Source: Actinomycetota bacterium | Lineage (GTDB): Bacteria; Actinomycetota; Coriobacteriia; Anaerosomatales; Anaerosomataceae | Direction of reading: 5' to 3' | Length of the DNA stretch: 64,000 nt | Assembly (NCBI GenBank): GCA_009773565.1 | Contig: WSXY01000004.1 | Span: forward strand, 86,370-150,369 | Part shown: in pieces, positions 26,743 through 35,561 of the stretch | How positions within the stretch are numbered: position 1 is the first letter of the stretch | Layout of the letters: every line of letters starts with the position of its first letter | Position numbers and translations under genes: made by a program | The notes under the pieces: generated by a model | What the model was told of the DNA's origin: nothing | The model's input: the letters and a program-made list of their open reading frames with translations, nothing else | Databases searched by the model: none

Positions 26743-28389
26743 ATGGATGCGCTCAACCGGCTCGTCGAAAGCAACGCCATCTCACGCCTCGCAGAACGCG
26801 ATGCGAGCCTCTTCACCGATGATATCGATGCCCGTATCCCGGTCATGCAGCGCTTTGGCTGGACCGACCTCGCCGAGAAGGCGCCCGGTCGTTTCATCCT
26901 CCTCGCCAACCTTGCGGATGCGCTCGTCGAAGAGGGCGCGACTGACGTGGTCCTCCTCGGGATGGGCGGCTCCTCGCTCGCGCCGCTTGTCATGTCGCGC
27001 GTTTTCGGGTCGGCGCCGGGAAGGCCGCGGTTGCATGTGTTCGACACCACCTCCCCGGTGGCGGTGGCAAGCGCCATCGAGACGCTCGATCCGGAAACGA
27101 CGTTCCTGGTAATCGCGAGTAAGTCCGGAACAACCGTCGAGCCGCTCTCGCTCTACGCGATCTTCCGACAGTGGCTTGAAACGGCGTTGTCGAGAACGGT
27201 CGCCGGCCGACACTGCATCGTGATCACCGATGCCGGCACGCCGCTCGAGAAGCTGCGACAGCGTGACCTGATGCGGATGGCGCTGGGCGCGCCGCCTACG
27301 GTCGGCGGTCGTTTCTCGGCGCTCAGCATGTTCGGCCTTGCGCCGGCCATGCTCATCGGCGTCGACCTTGAGGGACTTATCGCGAGGGCTGCCGCAATGG
27401 AGAACGCGTGCCACTTCGCCGCCAGCGAGAACCCCGCAGCGCTCCTCGCAGCGTGGATCGTTGAGGCGAACGAGGCGGGCTGTGACAAGCTCACGCTCGT
27501 GATGTCGCAGGAGTTCGCATCCTTCGGGCTGTGGATCGAGCAACTTGTTGCCGAGTCACTCGGAAAGCTGGGCAAGGGCGTCGTGCCGATCATCGAGTAC
27601 GCAGCGACGCCGCCGAACACGTACGGACCTGACCGCGCGATCGTCGTCTTGCGCCTCACGTCCGACAGCCAACTCACCACGTGGTCGCGCGAGATCGCCG
27701 CGGCCCATCCGGTCTTCGAGATCACGGCGACCGACACCCTCGATCTCGGCGCGGAGTTCGTGCGCTGGGAGTACGCGATCGCCCTCGCCGGGTTCCTTCT
27801 CGGCGTGAACCCCTTCGATGAACCGAATGTCGCCGAAGCCAAGTCCGCGACGAATGCGATTCTCGCGGGCACGGCGAGCGTCCCGTCGGCAGGAGCAGAC
27901 TACGACGGTACCTGGGTGACGTGGGCCGGCAGTGCGCCCATGCCCGCACCGAAACCCGCCGATCGGGAGATGGCACTTCGCGACCTGTTCGGAGGCTCAC
28001 GCGAGGGAGATTACATCGCGATTCTTGCCTATCTGACCGACGACGAGACCCTCCTCGCCCCGCTTCACCGGGCGGCAAGCACCCTGTCCGCCGCTACCGG
28101 TCGCGCGGTCTGCGTCGAACTCGGGCCACGCTACCTGCACTCGACCGGGCAGCTCCACAAGGGCGGCCCGAACAGCGGCATCTACCTGCTCGTGACCGCC
28201 CGTGATCGGGCGGATATCGAGATTCCGGGTCAGAAGTTCACGCTCGCGGCACTCAACCGCGCCCAGGCTGAGGGTGACCTCACAACGCTCGCCGCGCACG
28301 GCCGCCGCGTCATGCGTGTCGATCTCCCGTCGTCCGAGCGCGGGGTCGTCACCGCACTCGCAGCGGAGATCGGTCGCGCCACCCTCTAG
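26743..28389 (+). CDS. pgi: Glucose-6-phosphate isomerase
   Basis: A 548-residue sugar isomerase converting glucose-6-phosphate and fructose-6-phosphate. Motifs: GMGGSSLAP, SKSGTTVEPLS (phosphate-binding serines), EFASFGLWIEQLVAESLGK and GGPNSGIYL near the C-terminus. The sequence style resembles the PGI module of transaldolase-PGI fusions, but the transaldolase half is absent here. The gene ends 94 bases before the end of the convergent symporter gene, with two hairpins in between. Confidence 0.9.
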   Translation: MDALNRLVESNAISRLAERDASLFTDDIDARIPVMQRFGWTDLAEKAPGRFILLANLADALVEEGATDVVLLGMGGSSLAPLVMSRVFGSAPGRPRLHVFDTTSPVAVASAIETLDPETTFLVIASKSGTTVEPLSLYAIFRQWLETALSRTVAGRHCIVITDAGTPLEKLRQRDLMRMALGAPPTVGGRFSALSMFGLAPAMLIGVDLEGLIARAAAMENACHFAASENPAALLAAWIVEANEAGCDKLTLVMSQEFASFGLWIEQLVAESLGKLGKGVVPIIEYAATPPNTYGPDRAIVVLRLTSDSQLTTWSREIAAAHPVFEITATDTLDLGAEFVRWEYAIALAGFLLGVNPFDEPNVAEAKSATNAILAGTASVPSAGADYDGTWVTWAGSAPMPAPKPADREMALRDLFGGSREGDYIAILAYLTDDETLLAPLHRAASTLSAATGRAVCVELGPRYLHSTGQLHKGGPNSGIYLLVTARDRADIEIPGQKFTLAALNRAQAEGDLTTLAAHGRRVMRVDLPSSERGVVTALAAEIGRATL

Positions 28390-28403
28390 CGCGCTTAAAC
28401 GAA

Positions 28404-28439
28404 GGTGGCGGCCCCCGGTGCTCACCGGGAACCGCCACC
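28404..28439. terminator. Strong hairpin between convergent pgi and symporter genes
   Basis: Outer arms GGTGGCGG (28404-28411) and CCGCCACC (28432-28439) pair perfectly; inside them CCCGGTG/CACCGGG pair with a 2-base loop. Such a long stem between two convergent stops is probably a bidirectional terminator. No strong T run on the plus strand. Confidence 0.65.
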
Positions 28440-28449
28440 CTATCTCACT

Positions 28450-28473
28450 CAGGTCCCCTGGGGGTGGGACCTG
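28450..28473. terminator. Second hairpin between convergent genes
   Basis: CAGGTCCC (28450-28457) pairs with GGGACCTG (28466-28473) across an 8-base loop, 9 bases from the symporter stop. Likely the terminator of the symporter operon, acting with the neighbouring hairpin. Confidence 0.55.
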
Positions 28474-28482
28474 GCGGGACAC

Positions 28483-30318
28483 CTACTTTGCCTTGGCAAA
28501 CATGGTTCCGACCTTGTCGAGACCGTGCTGCTTCTCGTGGCGCTCGTTGGCGGTACCGTGGATACGCATCCAGATCTCGTCAACGTTCTTGGGCAACTGA
28601 CCATCGATCTTGCTGACAACGTAGATGGTGAGCAGTCCAAGCGGGAAGGTGAACAACACCGGGAAGGTAAGCGCCCCGAAGAAGCCGAGGATTCCTTCCT
28701 TACCGACAACACCAAGCTGCTGGAATATGTTGAGGAAGATGATCGTGATCGCGCTGAAGAGACCGACGAAGATGCCCGCCGTCGCGCCACGCTCGGTCGT
28801 ACCCTTCCACCAGATACCAGTCAGGAGCATCGGTACGAAGGCGCTCGCGCCGACCGAGAACGCCCACGTCACCATCATCGCGATGAGAGCCGGGTACGCC
28901 TGGTCAAGCCCGAACTTAGGAATGGCAAGCCCGATGACCATGGCGAGGAGCGAGAAGCCGAGTACCGACACCTTGCCGACCATGACGCGCTTGGCTTCGC
29001 TTGCGTTCGGGTTGATGTACTTCTCGTACACGTCGTGACCGACCGCGGAAGCCGCTGCGATGAGCAGACCACCGATGGTGGAGAACATCGCGGCGAAGGC
29101 ACCGGCTGCCACAACGCCCATGAGCCACTGACCGCCGAGGATCGCGCCGAGGGTCGGCATCACCTGGTCGGGCTTAACAAGCATCCCGTGAACTGTCGCC
29201 GCAGCCACTGTGCCACCACCGGCGAGATAGTCCTTGATGAAGCCGATTCCGGCGAGACCGGCGATCGGAGCGAAGATGTAGAAGGTGCCGATGAAGATGA
29301 GCACCCAGAACGTGGAGCGCCGTGCAGCTGCACCAGAGGGGTTGGTGTAGTACCGGTTGAGAATGTGCGGGAGACCCGCCGTGCCGAGCACGAGCGCGAG
29401 CACCATCGAGAACTGGTCAAACGCGTTGTAGCGGTGTCCGGGCTCTGCGAAGAGCTGGACGCGGAGCTCGTGCAACTTGTTCTTTGAGCCCAATGCGACC
29501 GGGATCTTGGCCTTCGGGTCATTCAGTGCGACCTTGGCCTCGACCGCCGCGAACTCCTCGGGCGTCATGATCTTCTTGGCCGAATCAAGAGGCGTCTTGC
29601 CCGTCTTGGGATCGGCGGTGGTCAGTTCCTTGGCCGTCATAGCCTTCGTGTTGACGATGGGAGCCTTAGAGGCCTCTGCAAGTGCCTGCGGGTAGTTGAA
29701 GCCGTTACCGAATGCGAACACCACGACGAGGAACATCGCGAACCAGAGCCACCAGAACTGGAAGATCTGGTTGAGCGTCGTGCCCTTCATGCCGCCGACG
29801 GCGACGTAGAAGGCCATGATCGCAGTCACGACGACGACGCCCGAGGTGTACGGGTCCATGCCGAAGATGCCGCGACCTACGAGGACCGCCCACGTAGTAC
29901 CCGCACCGAACATCTGCGGCGCCATGTAGAAGAGCGACGTCAGGAGTACGGCGAGCACGGTGATGAGCCTGATCCGGTTGCTGCCGAAGCGCCCGAAGGC
30001 GAAGTCGGCGACCGTGTACTCACCGAAGCGCCTGAGCGCCGAAGCGAGGAACAGCACGACGACCATGAAGCCGCCGGCAAATCCTGCGGCGTACCAGACG
30101 CCGTCAAGACCGGATGCATAGACGGCCCCGGCAACACCGAGGAACGATGCCGCCGACAGGTAGTCGCCCGAGATCGCCGATGCGTTCGAGAACGAGCCGA
30201 CCTTGCGGCCGGCGAGATAGAAGTCAGCCGTGGTACGGGTGAAGCGACGCGAGAAGATCGAGAGCGCGATGGTGAAGAGGATCAGTACGATTACGAGCCC
30301 GATAGCTATGGTGTTCAC
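28483..30318 (-). CDS. actP: Sodium:solute symporter, acetate/monocarboxylate (ActP/MctP) type
   Basis: A 611-residue secondary transporter with about 13 predicted membrane helices, of the SSS family. The start (FTIALSIFSRRFTRTTADFY then LAGRKVG) and GISGDYLSAASFLG-like segment match ActP-type cation/acetate symporters. A lysine-rich hydrophilic insertion of about 75 residues (around residues 215-290) separates two helices and is not usual in short ActP proteins. Its start overlaps by 4 bases the small DUF485 gene, its usual partner. Substrate (acetate, pyruvate or propionate) is inferred from the family. Confidence 0.88.
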   Translation of the reverse strand: MNTIAIGLVIVLILFTIALSIFSRRFTRTTADFYLAGRKVGSFSNASAISGDYLSAASFLGVAGAVYASGLDGVWYAAGFAGGFMVVVLFLASALRRFGEYTVADFAFGRFGSNRIRLITVLAVLLTSLFYMAPQMFGAGTTWAVLVGRGIFGMDPYTSGVVVVTAIMAFYVAVGGMKGTTLNQIFQFWWLWFAMFLVVVFAFGNGFNYPQALAEASKAPIVNTKAMTAKELTTADPKTGKTPLDSAKKIMTPEEFAAVEAKVALNDPKAKIPVALGSKNKLHELRVQLFAEPGHRYNAFDQFSMVLALVLGTAGLPHILNRYYTNPSGAAARRSTFWVLIFIGTFYIFAPIAGLAGIGFIKDYLAGGGTVAAATVHGMLVKPDQVMPTLGAILGGQWLMGVVAAGAFAAMFSTIGGLLIAAASAVGHDVYEKYINPNASEAKRVMVGKVSVLGFSLLAMVIGLAIPKFGLDQAYPALIAMMVTWAFSVGASAFVPMLLTGIWWKGTTERGATAGIFVGLFSAITIIFLNIFQQLGVVGKEGILGFFGALTFPVLFTFPLGLLTIYVVSKIDGQLPKNVDEIWMRIHGTANERHEKQHGLDKVGTMFAKAK

Positions 30319-30683
30319 GATCCCTCACCACCTTTCACTGTCGCATTCGCGATGTCGTCGGCCATGTCCATCAAACGATCGTCAAGCTTGTCGGCCTGCT
30401 TTGAGTACGTCCAGGCCATGCCCCACAAGAAGAAGTAGTAGAGCAGCGAGACGAACAGGTAGTTCGCCGTAAAGCCGCCCCAGATCGGCACCGAGTACCA
30501 ACCCTGCCACCACACCGATGATGCGGGGATGGCGAGTGTCACTGCGAAGAAGATCGCGCCGTACGTGAACGAGAGCTTGCGCTGAGCACGAAACACCAGG
30601 TCGACGCTCTCGATCGTGTCGATATGCTCGCCATGTTGTATGGAAACGTTGGACGTACTGGCGTTCACCGTCGTATCTCCCAT
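30315..30683 (-). CDS. DUF485-like small membrane subunit of the symporter
   Basis: A 122-residue protein with two hydrophobic helices (about residues 40-60 and 75-95) separated by WWQGWYSVPIWGG. DUF485/YjcH-like proteins accompany ActP symporters in one operon. ATGA overlap of 4 bases with the symporter gene. Likely an accessory or stabilising subunit; the exact role is unknown in the family. Confidence 0.8.
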   Translation of the reverse strand: MGDTTVNASTSNVSIQHGEHIDTIESVDLVFRAQRKLSFTYGAIFFAVTLAIPASSVWWQGWYSVPIWGGFTANYLFVSLLYYFFLWGMAWTYSKQADKLDDRLMDMADDIANATVKGGEGS

Positions 30684-30728
30684 GTGTGCACCTCCCTTAC
30701 TTGATAACGAGCCGGGATCACCGGCGGA

Positions 30729-31223
30729 CTAATCGACCTTTACGACGACAACGGGGATCGGCGAGCCCTTGACCACCGTTTCCGCAACACTACCGAGCGC
30801 GATTCGCTTGAGACCGGTACGACCGGTATCGCCGACGACGATCATGTCGGCACCCCACTCCTGGGCTGTCGCGACGATGCGCTTTGCAACACCACCCTTG
30901 ATGAGCTCGACTTCACACTCAACGCCATTGCGCTCGCACATCGTCTTCGCGATAACGAGCCCCTTGATCGAAGAGTGAACGCCTTCGTAGACGTCCTCGT
31001 TCATGATCTCTTCGGGATACTCGAGCGACTCAAGACCTGTGTCGACAAAGATGGCCTTGATCTTCGCGCCGAACGTCTTTGCGAGGACGACGGCATACTC
31101 CGTTGCGGCAACCGCCGGCTCGGAACCGTCGGTCGGTACGAGAATCTTGTCGATCTCGTGACAGACCTCCTGGATATCGCCAAGCTTGAGGTCCTCGGCT
31201 GAGCCCTTGATGCAGACCTTCAT
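30729..31223 (-). CDS. Universal stress protein, UspA family
   Basis: A 164-residue protein. After a 23-residue leader comes the Usp fold, starting KILVPTDGSEPA and ending with the ATP-binding signature GDTGRTGLKRIALGS then PVVVVK. The signature puts it in the ATP-binding Usp group. ATG 31223 is chosen: AGGAGGAGGTG stands 6 bases upstream. The DUF485 start lies 45 bases downstream of its stop, so it may be co-transcribed with the symporter genes; many Usp proteins sit beside membrane transporters. Confidence 0.9.
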   Translation of the reverse strand: MKVCIKGSAEDLKLGDIQEVCHEIDKILVPTDGSEPAVAATEYAVVLAKTFGAKIKAIFVDTGLESLEYPEEIMNEDVYEGVHSSIKGLVIAKTMCERNGVECEVELIKGGVAKRIVATAQEWGADMIVVGDTGRTGLKRIALGSVAETVVKGSPIPVVVVKVD

Positions 31224-31456
31224 GCGGTTCACCTCCTCCTCATCGGCAGGCACGCGGAATGCTGCCCGTCCGTAAGTAGAAGGTAGACCCGGATAACGAG
31301 GGGCGCGATGAACTCGCCGCGTGTGGTCAGCAGGAGTCGGTCAGAGGGCCGCTAGCGTCCGTGAGCGGTGGTGTGCCTTTCGAGGACCCGTCCTGGCGCC
31401 GTTCGCAGTGAGCGAAACGACCGTTCACCGCCACTTCTGTGTCCGGCCGGCGATTC
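31224..31456. other. 233-bp intergenic region, no gene recognised
   Basis: Between the universal stress protein and the phosphodiesterase genes. It should contain the promoter for the Usp/symporter transcript. Short inverted repeats are visible (for example AGGAC/GTCCT near 31385-31396) but nothing that forms a convincing terminator or riboswitch. No open frame here looks coding. Confidence 0.4.
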
Positions 31457-31909
31457 TCACAAGAAGAGCAGACGGGCCTCTCGCCGGTCACCGGTGATCT
31501 CGATGATCGCAACGGACGGCCCATACCCACCACGCGGTCTGGATGCCGAGCCGGGGTTCACGAAGGTAGCCCCGGCCGACGGGAGGACCCGGGGTATGTG
31601 CGTGTGGCCGGAGACAACGAAGGCGACACCGGCGGGAATACCCGCGCGGAGCTGCCGCTGCAGGTCGTGGACGACGGTGATTCGCGCACCCGCTGCGGTG
31701 ATCGTCACAAGTCCCGGGAGCGACGAGCACTCGCCGTGAATATCGGTGTTCCCTGCGACCGCATCGACCGGCGCGATCGCACCGAGCTCGTGCAGGACCG
31801 CTGCGGAGCCCACATCTCCGGCGTGGAGTATGCGGTCCACGCCTCGAAACGCCTCGTGAACGCGTGCGTCCAGCGATCCGTGCGTGTCCGAGATGACCCC
31901 GATGAGCAC
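31457..31909 (-). CDS. YfcE/MJ0936-type metallophosphoesterase
   Basis: A 150-residue protein with the complete small phosphodiesterase motif set: ISDTHG (residues 6-11), HAGDVGS, GNTDIH, VVSGHTH (HTHIP). Such enzymes hydrolyse phosphodiesters with two metal ions; the physiological substrate is not known. It begins 4 bases after the stop of the LytTR regulator gene and is likely the last gene of that transcript. Confidence 0.9.
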   Translation of the reverse strand: MLIGVISDTHGSLDARVHEAFRGVDRILHAGDVGSAAVLHELGAIAPVDAVAGNTDIHGECSSLPGLVTITAAGARITVVHDLQRQLRAGIPAGVAFVVSGHTHIPRVLPSAGATFVNPGSASRPRGGYGPSVAIIEITGDRREARLLFL

Positions 31910-31913
31910 CGGG

Positions 31914-32627
31914 CTAGAGTCCCAGTGCCCGCTTCAACGCGGGGACGCGCCGCCGCGATGCGGGAACCTGCGTGGCTGCCTTGTCTTTGAGCGTCAGCAG
32001 CATCGTGCCGCCGTACATCGGAACAATCTCTTTCACCTGTGAGAGGTTCACGACGAATCGGCGATGCACCCGGAAGAAGCCCTGCGCCTCGAGTTTGCCC
32101 TCGAGTTGCGCGAGCGAGATGGTGGACAGGTAGCGCTCCTCGTTCGTGTAGATGTACGAGTAGTCGTCCTTGGCCATCACGTAGAAGATCTCCCCGACCT
32201 GGAGAAGAAGCTTCCGACCGCCCTTCTCGACAGGGATGCGCTCGATGCGTACCGGCGCTTCCTCGGCGGGCATAAGCCGCTCGATCGCTGTGCGCAGCCG
32301 CTCCACCTCGACGGGCTTGACGAGATAGTCGGTGGCGGCGACCTCGAACGCCTTCACGGCGTGCTCGCTGTGAGCGGTCACGAAGATGATCGCGGGCTGT
32401 CGCTCCAGCGTGGTGAGCGCCTCGGCAAGATGCATTCCGGAGAGTCCGGGCATGTCGATGTCGAGGAAGATGACGTCGTAGGGAATCGCCTTGATGAGTT
32501 GAAGTGCTTCCTGAGCGTTTGAGGCCTCACCGACCACCTCGATGCCACCGGCGCCGTCGAGCAGGAAGCGCAACTCTGATCGCGCCGGCGCCTCATCATC
32601 GACCACGAGCGCTTTAAGCATCGTCAC
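31914..32627 (-). CDS. LytTR-family response regulator
   Basis: A 237-residue two-domain regulator. The receiver domain starts LKALVVDDEAPA, with the phospho-accepting Asp in YDVIFLDIDMPG. The C-terminal LytTR DNA-binding domain (about 130-237) has the family pattern FYVMAKDDYSYIYT and FFRVHRRFVVNLSQVKEI. A GTG start at 32627 or ATG at 32621 is possible; GAGGGG is better spaced for the GTG. Both overlap the histidine kinase stop, so the pair is translationally coupled. Confidence 0.92.
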   Translation of the reverse strand: MTMLKALVVDDEAPARSELRFLLDGAGGIEVVGEASNAQEALQLIKAIPYDVIFLDIDMPGLSGMHLAEALTTLERQPAIIFVTAHSEHAVKAFEVAATDYLVKPVEVERLRTAIERLMPAEEAPVRIERIPVEKGGRKLLLQVGEIFYVMAKDDYSYIYTNEERYLSTISLAQLEGKLEAQGFFRVHRRFVVNLSQVKEIVPMYGGTMLLTLKDKAATQVPASRRRVPALKRALGL

Positions 32628-33915
32628 GTTCGCCGGTTCCCCTCTCAGGCAAGATGAGTGTCGCGGTCACTGTCGTGCCGACACCCTCCTGGCTTGTCAC
32701 CTCAACGCCGCTTCCCTGGCCGAAGTGACCTCTGAGCCTATCGTCCACGTTCTTGAGCGCTATGCCTAGTCCCTTGCCGAACCCGACCTCCATGACCCGG
32801 CTCAGGCGCTCGGGGGACATGCCGACGCCGTCGTCGGCCACGGAGACCGTCAACCGGGAATCCTCGACACCAGCTGACACGTCGATGTGAAGCTGGGCAT
32901 CGGGACGCATCCCGTGCTGCACGCAGTTCTCGACAAGCGGCTGCAACACGAACGCCGGCACGAGTGCATCAAGTGCTGCGGGGTCGATGTGCTCACGGAC
33001 GACGATACGATCTCCAAAGCGTGCATGCTCGAAGATGAGATAGCTCTGCGCGTACTCAAGCTCACGTCGAAGTGGGACGAGTTCCTGATTCTCCTCAAGC
33101 GTACGACGATAGAAGCGGGCGAACTCCCTGAGGAGCTCCCTCGCCCGCGGAGGGTCGGTCCTGATAAGGCTCGCGATGGTGTTGATGGTGTTGAACATGA
33201 AGTGAGGGTTGATCTGGGCCTGAAGCGCTTTGAGCTCCATGCGGCACGCGAGTGCCGTCTGCCGTTCGAGTTCGGAGAGTTCAAGCTGCGTCGAGAGCAA
33301 GCGCGCGAGACCCTCGACCATGGTGACCTGGGTCTCATTGAGAAGGCGTGGTGTGGTGTAGTAGAACTTCAGCGTTCCGACCGGCGCGCCTCGCATCTGG
33401 AGCGGCACCACGATCGCGGCGCGCAAAAGGCATCCTTCACGCGGGCAGCCGATCTCCTCGCGCGTCGAAAGGATCCTGTGCTCGTTCGTCTCGACTGCCT
33501 CCCACGTGCCCCGTGTGAGGATCGGCCCGCCGACGGCGTGATGATCCTCGCCGAGACCTGCGAAACCAAGGACTTTCTGGGTGTCGGTGATGGCGACTGC
33601 TGCTGCTTCGGTCTCGGCAAGCGCAAGGCGGCACACGGCCTGCGCGGTCTCTTCATCGAGGCCGCGGCGGAGATGGACGAGGCTTCGGTCTGCAATCTCG
33701 AGTATCTGGTGTGATTGCAGCGCCTTGAGGTGGTCAGGCCGCGTCACGAAGCGCGCGACGACCGATCCGACGGCAACCAACACGAGACCGACGACCACCG
33801 TCGTGAAGACAAGTCGCGGAATCTCGGTGACGAGGGCAGCGGCGGCAACGATGCCGATGATCGAAGTCGCGATCACAAGCACTACGTCGATGACCCATGT
33901 TCGCCTACTCGACAC
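32614..33915 (-). CDS. LytS-type sensor histidine kinase with GAF domain
   Basis: A 433-residue sensor: two N-terminal transmembrane helices (about 8-30 and 35-57), a GAF domain (about 75-210), then the LytS-type kinase core (INPHFMFNTINTIASLI contains the phospho-histidine; ATP-binding LVENCVQHGM and DDGVGMSPE). LytS/LytT pairs often sense extracellular pyruvate and control pyruvate or acetate importers; the symporter genes lie about 2 kb downstream. GTG start at 33915. The GAF domain could bind a nucleotide or cofactor; not identifiable from sequence. Confidence 0.88.
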   Translation of the reverse strand: MSSRRTWVIDVVLVIATSIIGIVAAAALVTEIPRLVFTTVVVGLVLVAVGSVVARFVTRPDHLKALQSHQILEIADRSLVHLRRGLDEETAQAVCRLALAETEAAAVAITDTQKVLGFAGLGEDHHAVGGPILTRGTWEAVETNEHRILSTREEIGCPREGCLLRAAIVVPLQMRGAPVGTLKFYYTTPRLLNETQVTMVEGLARLLSTQLELSELERQTALACRMELKALQAQINPHFMFNTINTIASLIRTDPPRARELLREFARFYRRTLEENQELVPLRRELEYAQSYLIFEHARFGDRIVVREHIDPAALDALVPAFVLQPLVENCVQHGMRPDAQLHIDVSAGVEDSRLTVSVADDGVGMSPERLSRVMEVGFGKGLGIALKNVDDRLRGHFGQGSGVEVTSQEGVGTTVTATLILPERGTGERDDA

Positions 33916-33921
33916 CGCACC

Positions 33922-34770
33922 TCACGCTCCCGAGGACACCACATCCGCATCCGGCCCGAAGATCAGGAAGCACGACGCCTCCCGACTCTGCCGAAACCCA
34001 CGACTCTCATACAGCGCCCGGGAGATGCGGTTCTCCTCCTGGGTGTAGAGCGTGACGCCACGTACTCCCGCACGAGCAAGATACCCGAGCGCGTCGTCAA
34101 GCAACGCCGCCCCGATGCCCCGTTGCCTCGCTTGAGGCACAACCGCGAGGCGTCCGAGCATGCCTTCGTCGCGGTCAACGGTGCACAGAGTATAGCCGAT
34201 GACCTCGCCGTCGCACGTCGCCACGACAGCGCGGTGGTCTTCGAGGAGCGTCGTCAGCGACGGAGCATCGTACCGCCAGAACGGCGTGAAGGACGCCTCG
34301 TCAGCGACGAGAAGCGCGTCGAGATCGGCGAGCCCCGCCAGCCGCAGCGAGATGTCGGGCGCCGGACCGACTTCGCGGGTCTCTCGGGCCACCACCCGCA
34401 TCGTCACGCCGCGATGGGCGATCCGCATGCCTGCCGCCTCGTACGGTGCGATGAGCGTCTCGGGCACGAGCGGGCTCAGGAGGTCATCGAAGCCCTGCGT
34501 GCGCGCGAGCGACAAGAGTTCTGCGAGGATTGCGGACATGTGCCTCTCGGCGCACCAGAGGCCCTTCACGGCGAGTAGACCCACATGTTGGCGCCAACGC
34601 TCGACAATCGCCGCGTCTCCGGCCTCGCTCACCTGAACGCGCCATGGCGCCTCTCGCCAGAATGACTCGAGCGCCTCTCGTGACTCGAAGGTCCGTGCGG
34701 CCTTCACTGCGAGCCACACGGCGCCGAGATCGGCCGCATCGGCGGGTCGCAGCGTGTGTGACCGGCTCAC
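33922..34770 (-). CDS. GNAT-family N-acetyltransferase
   Basis: A 282-residue protein. The C-terminal half holds the acetyl-CoA-binding motif A with QARQRGIGAALLDDAL and later VTLYTQEENRISRALYESRGF. The N-terminal half also looks GNAT-like, so this may be a double GNAT protein. Substrate unknown. ATGA-type overlap of 4 bases with the TauE-like gene upstream. Confidence 0.78.
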   Translation of the reverse strand: MSRSHTLRPADAADLGAVWLAVKAARTFESREALESFWREAPWRVQVSEAGDAAIVERWRQHVGLLAVKGLWCAERHMSAILAELLSLARTQGFDDLLSPLVPETLIAPYEAAGMRIAHRGVTMRVVARETREVGPAPDISLRLAGLADLDALLVADEASFTPFWRYDAPSLTTLLEDHRAVVATCDGEVIGYTLCTVDRDEGMLGRLAVVPQARQRGIGAALLDDALGYLARAGVRGVTLYTQEENRISRALYESRGFRQSREASCFLIFGPDADVVSSGA

Positions 34771-35561
34771 AGGAGTCCGCTCTCGGAAAGCGCGAGCAGT
34801 ACGCCCACCACGAGCAGGAGCGCGGAGAAGGCGATCTTGACGGTGCGCTCGCCTGAGGCGAGGGTGACCTTCGCGCCGAGAAGCGCGCCCGGAATGACGC
34901 CGAGCGCGAGCAGTCCCGCTAGTCGCAGGTCGACATTGCCCAGCGCGATATGCGTGATGCTCCCGGGAATCGAAAGCACCGCAACGACCACGAGCGACGT
35001 ACCGATGGCCTTCTTGATGTCGAAACCGAACCAGCGCACGAGGGCCGGAACGACGATGAAGCCACCGCCGAGGCCGAGGAACCCGGAGTAAAGACCGGTG
35101 ATGACTCCGAGCACGACGAACCTGAGCGTCAGGCCGCGAGTCGGCGCAAGCGAGATCGCGGACGTGGTTTCGGACTCACGCGCAGCACTGCCGCGCAGCG
35201 CCAAGAGCAGCATGTCCACCGCCATGTAGCAGATGACCGCCGCGGTCACGATCATGACAGTCGACCCGCCGACGAGACGCGTTGCGAACGCCCCCGCGAC
35301 CGAGGCAAGCGCGCCCGAAAGGCCGACGAGAATACCCGAGCGGGTATCAACCAGTCCGCGTCGGTGATACGCGAGCGCACCGGCGATGGCGGTGGGCAGA
35401 ATGACGAGCAGGGGTGTTCCGACTGCGATCATCGCCGGCTGCCCGAGCACGAGTCGGATGGCAGGCGTCGTTATGAGTCCGCCGCCGATACCGAACTGTC
35501 CCGACAAAAACCCCGAGACAAGCCCGATCGCGATTGCAAGCCCGAGGTCCGAGGGGTTCAT
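34767..35561 (-). CDS. TauE/SafE-family permease
   Basis: A 264-residue integral membrane protein with about eight helices. The repeated family motif appears as GFLSGQFGIGGGLITTPA (residues 18-35) and GLYSGFLGLGGGFIVVPAL. These proteins move sulfite, sulfoacetate or related organosulfur anions; here the substrate is unknown. One-base overlap (TGATG) with the glycosyltransferase stop. Confidence 0.88.
   Translation of the reverse strand: MNPSDLGLAIAIGLVSGFLSGQFGIGGGLITTPAIRLVLGQPAMIAVGTPLLVILPTAIAGALAYHRRGLVDTRSGILVGLSGALASVAGAFATRLVGGSTVMIVTAAVICYMAVDMLLLALRGSAARESETTSAISLAPTRGLTLRFVVLGVITGLYSGFLGLGGGFIVVPALVRWFGFDIKKAIGTSLVVVAVLSIPGSITHIALGNVDLRLAGLLALGVIPGALLGAKVTLASGERTVKIAFSALLLVVGVLLALSESGLL

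Noticed and set aside
31327..31456. Possible T-box or other riboswitch upstream of the Usp gene
   Set aside because: GGCGGTGAAC is only vaguely like the T-box antiterminator core; no specifier stem, no terminator with T run, and Usp is not a typical target.
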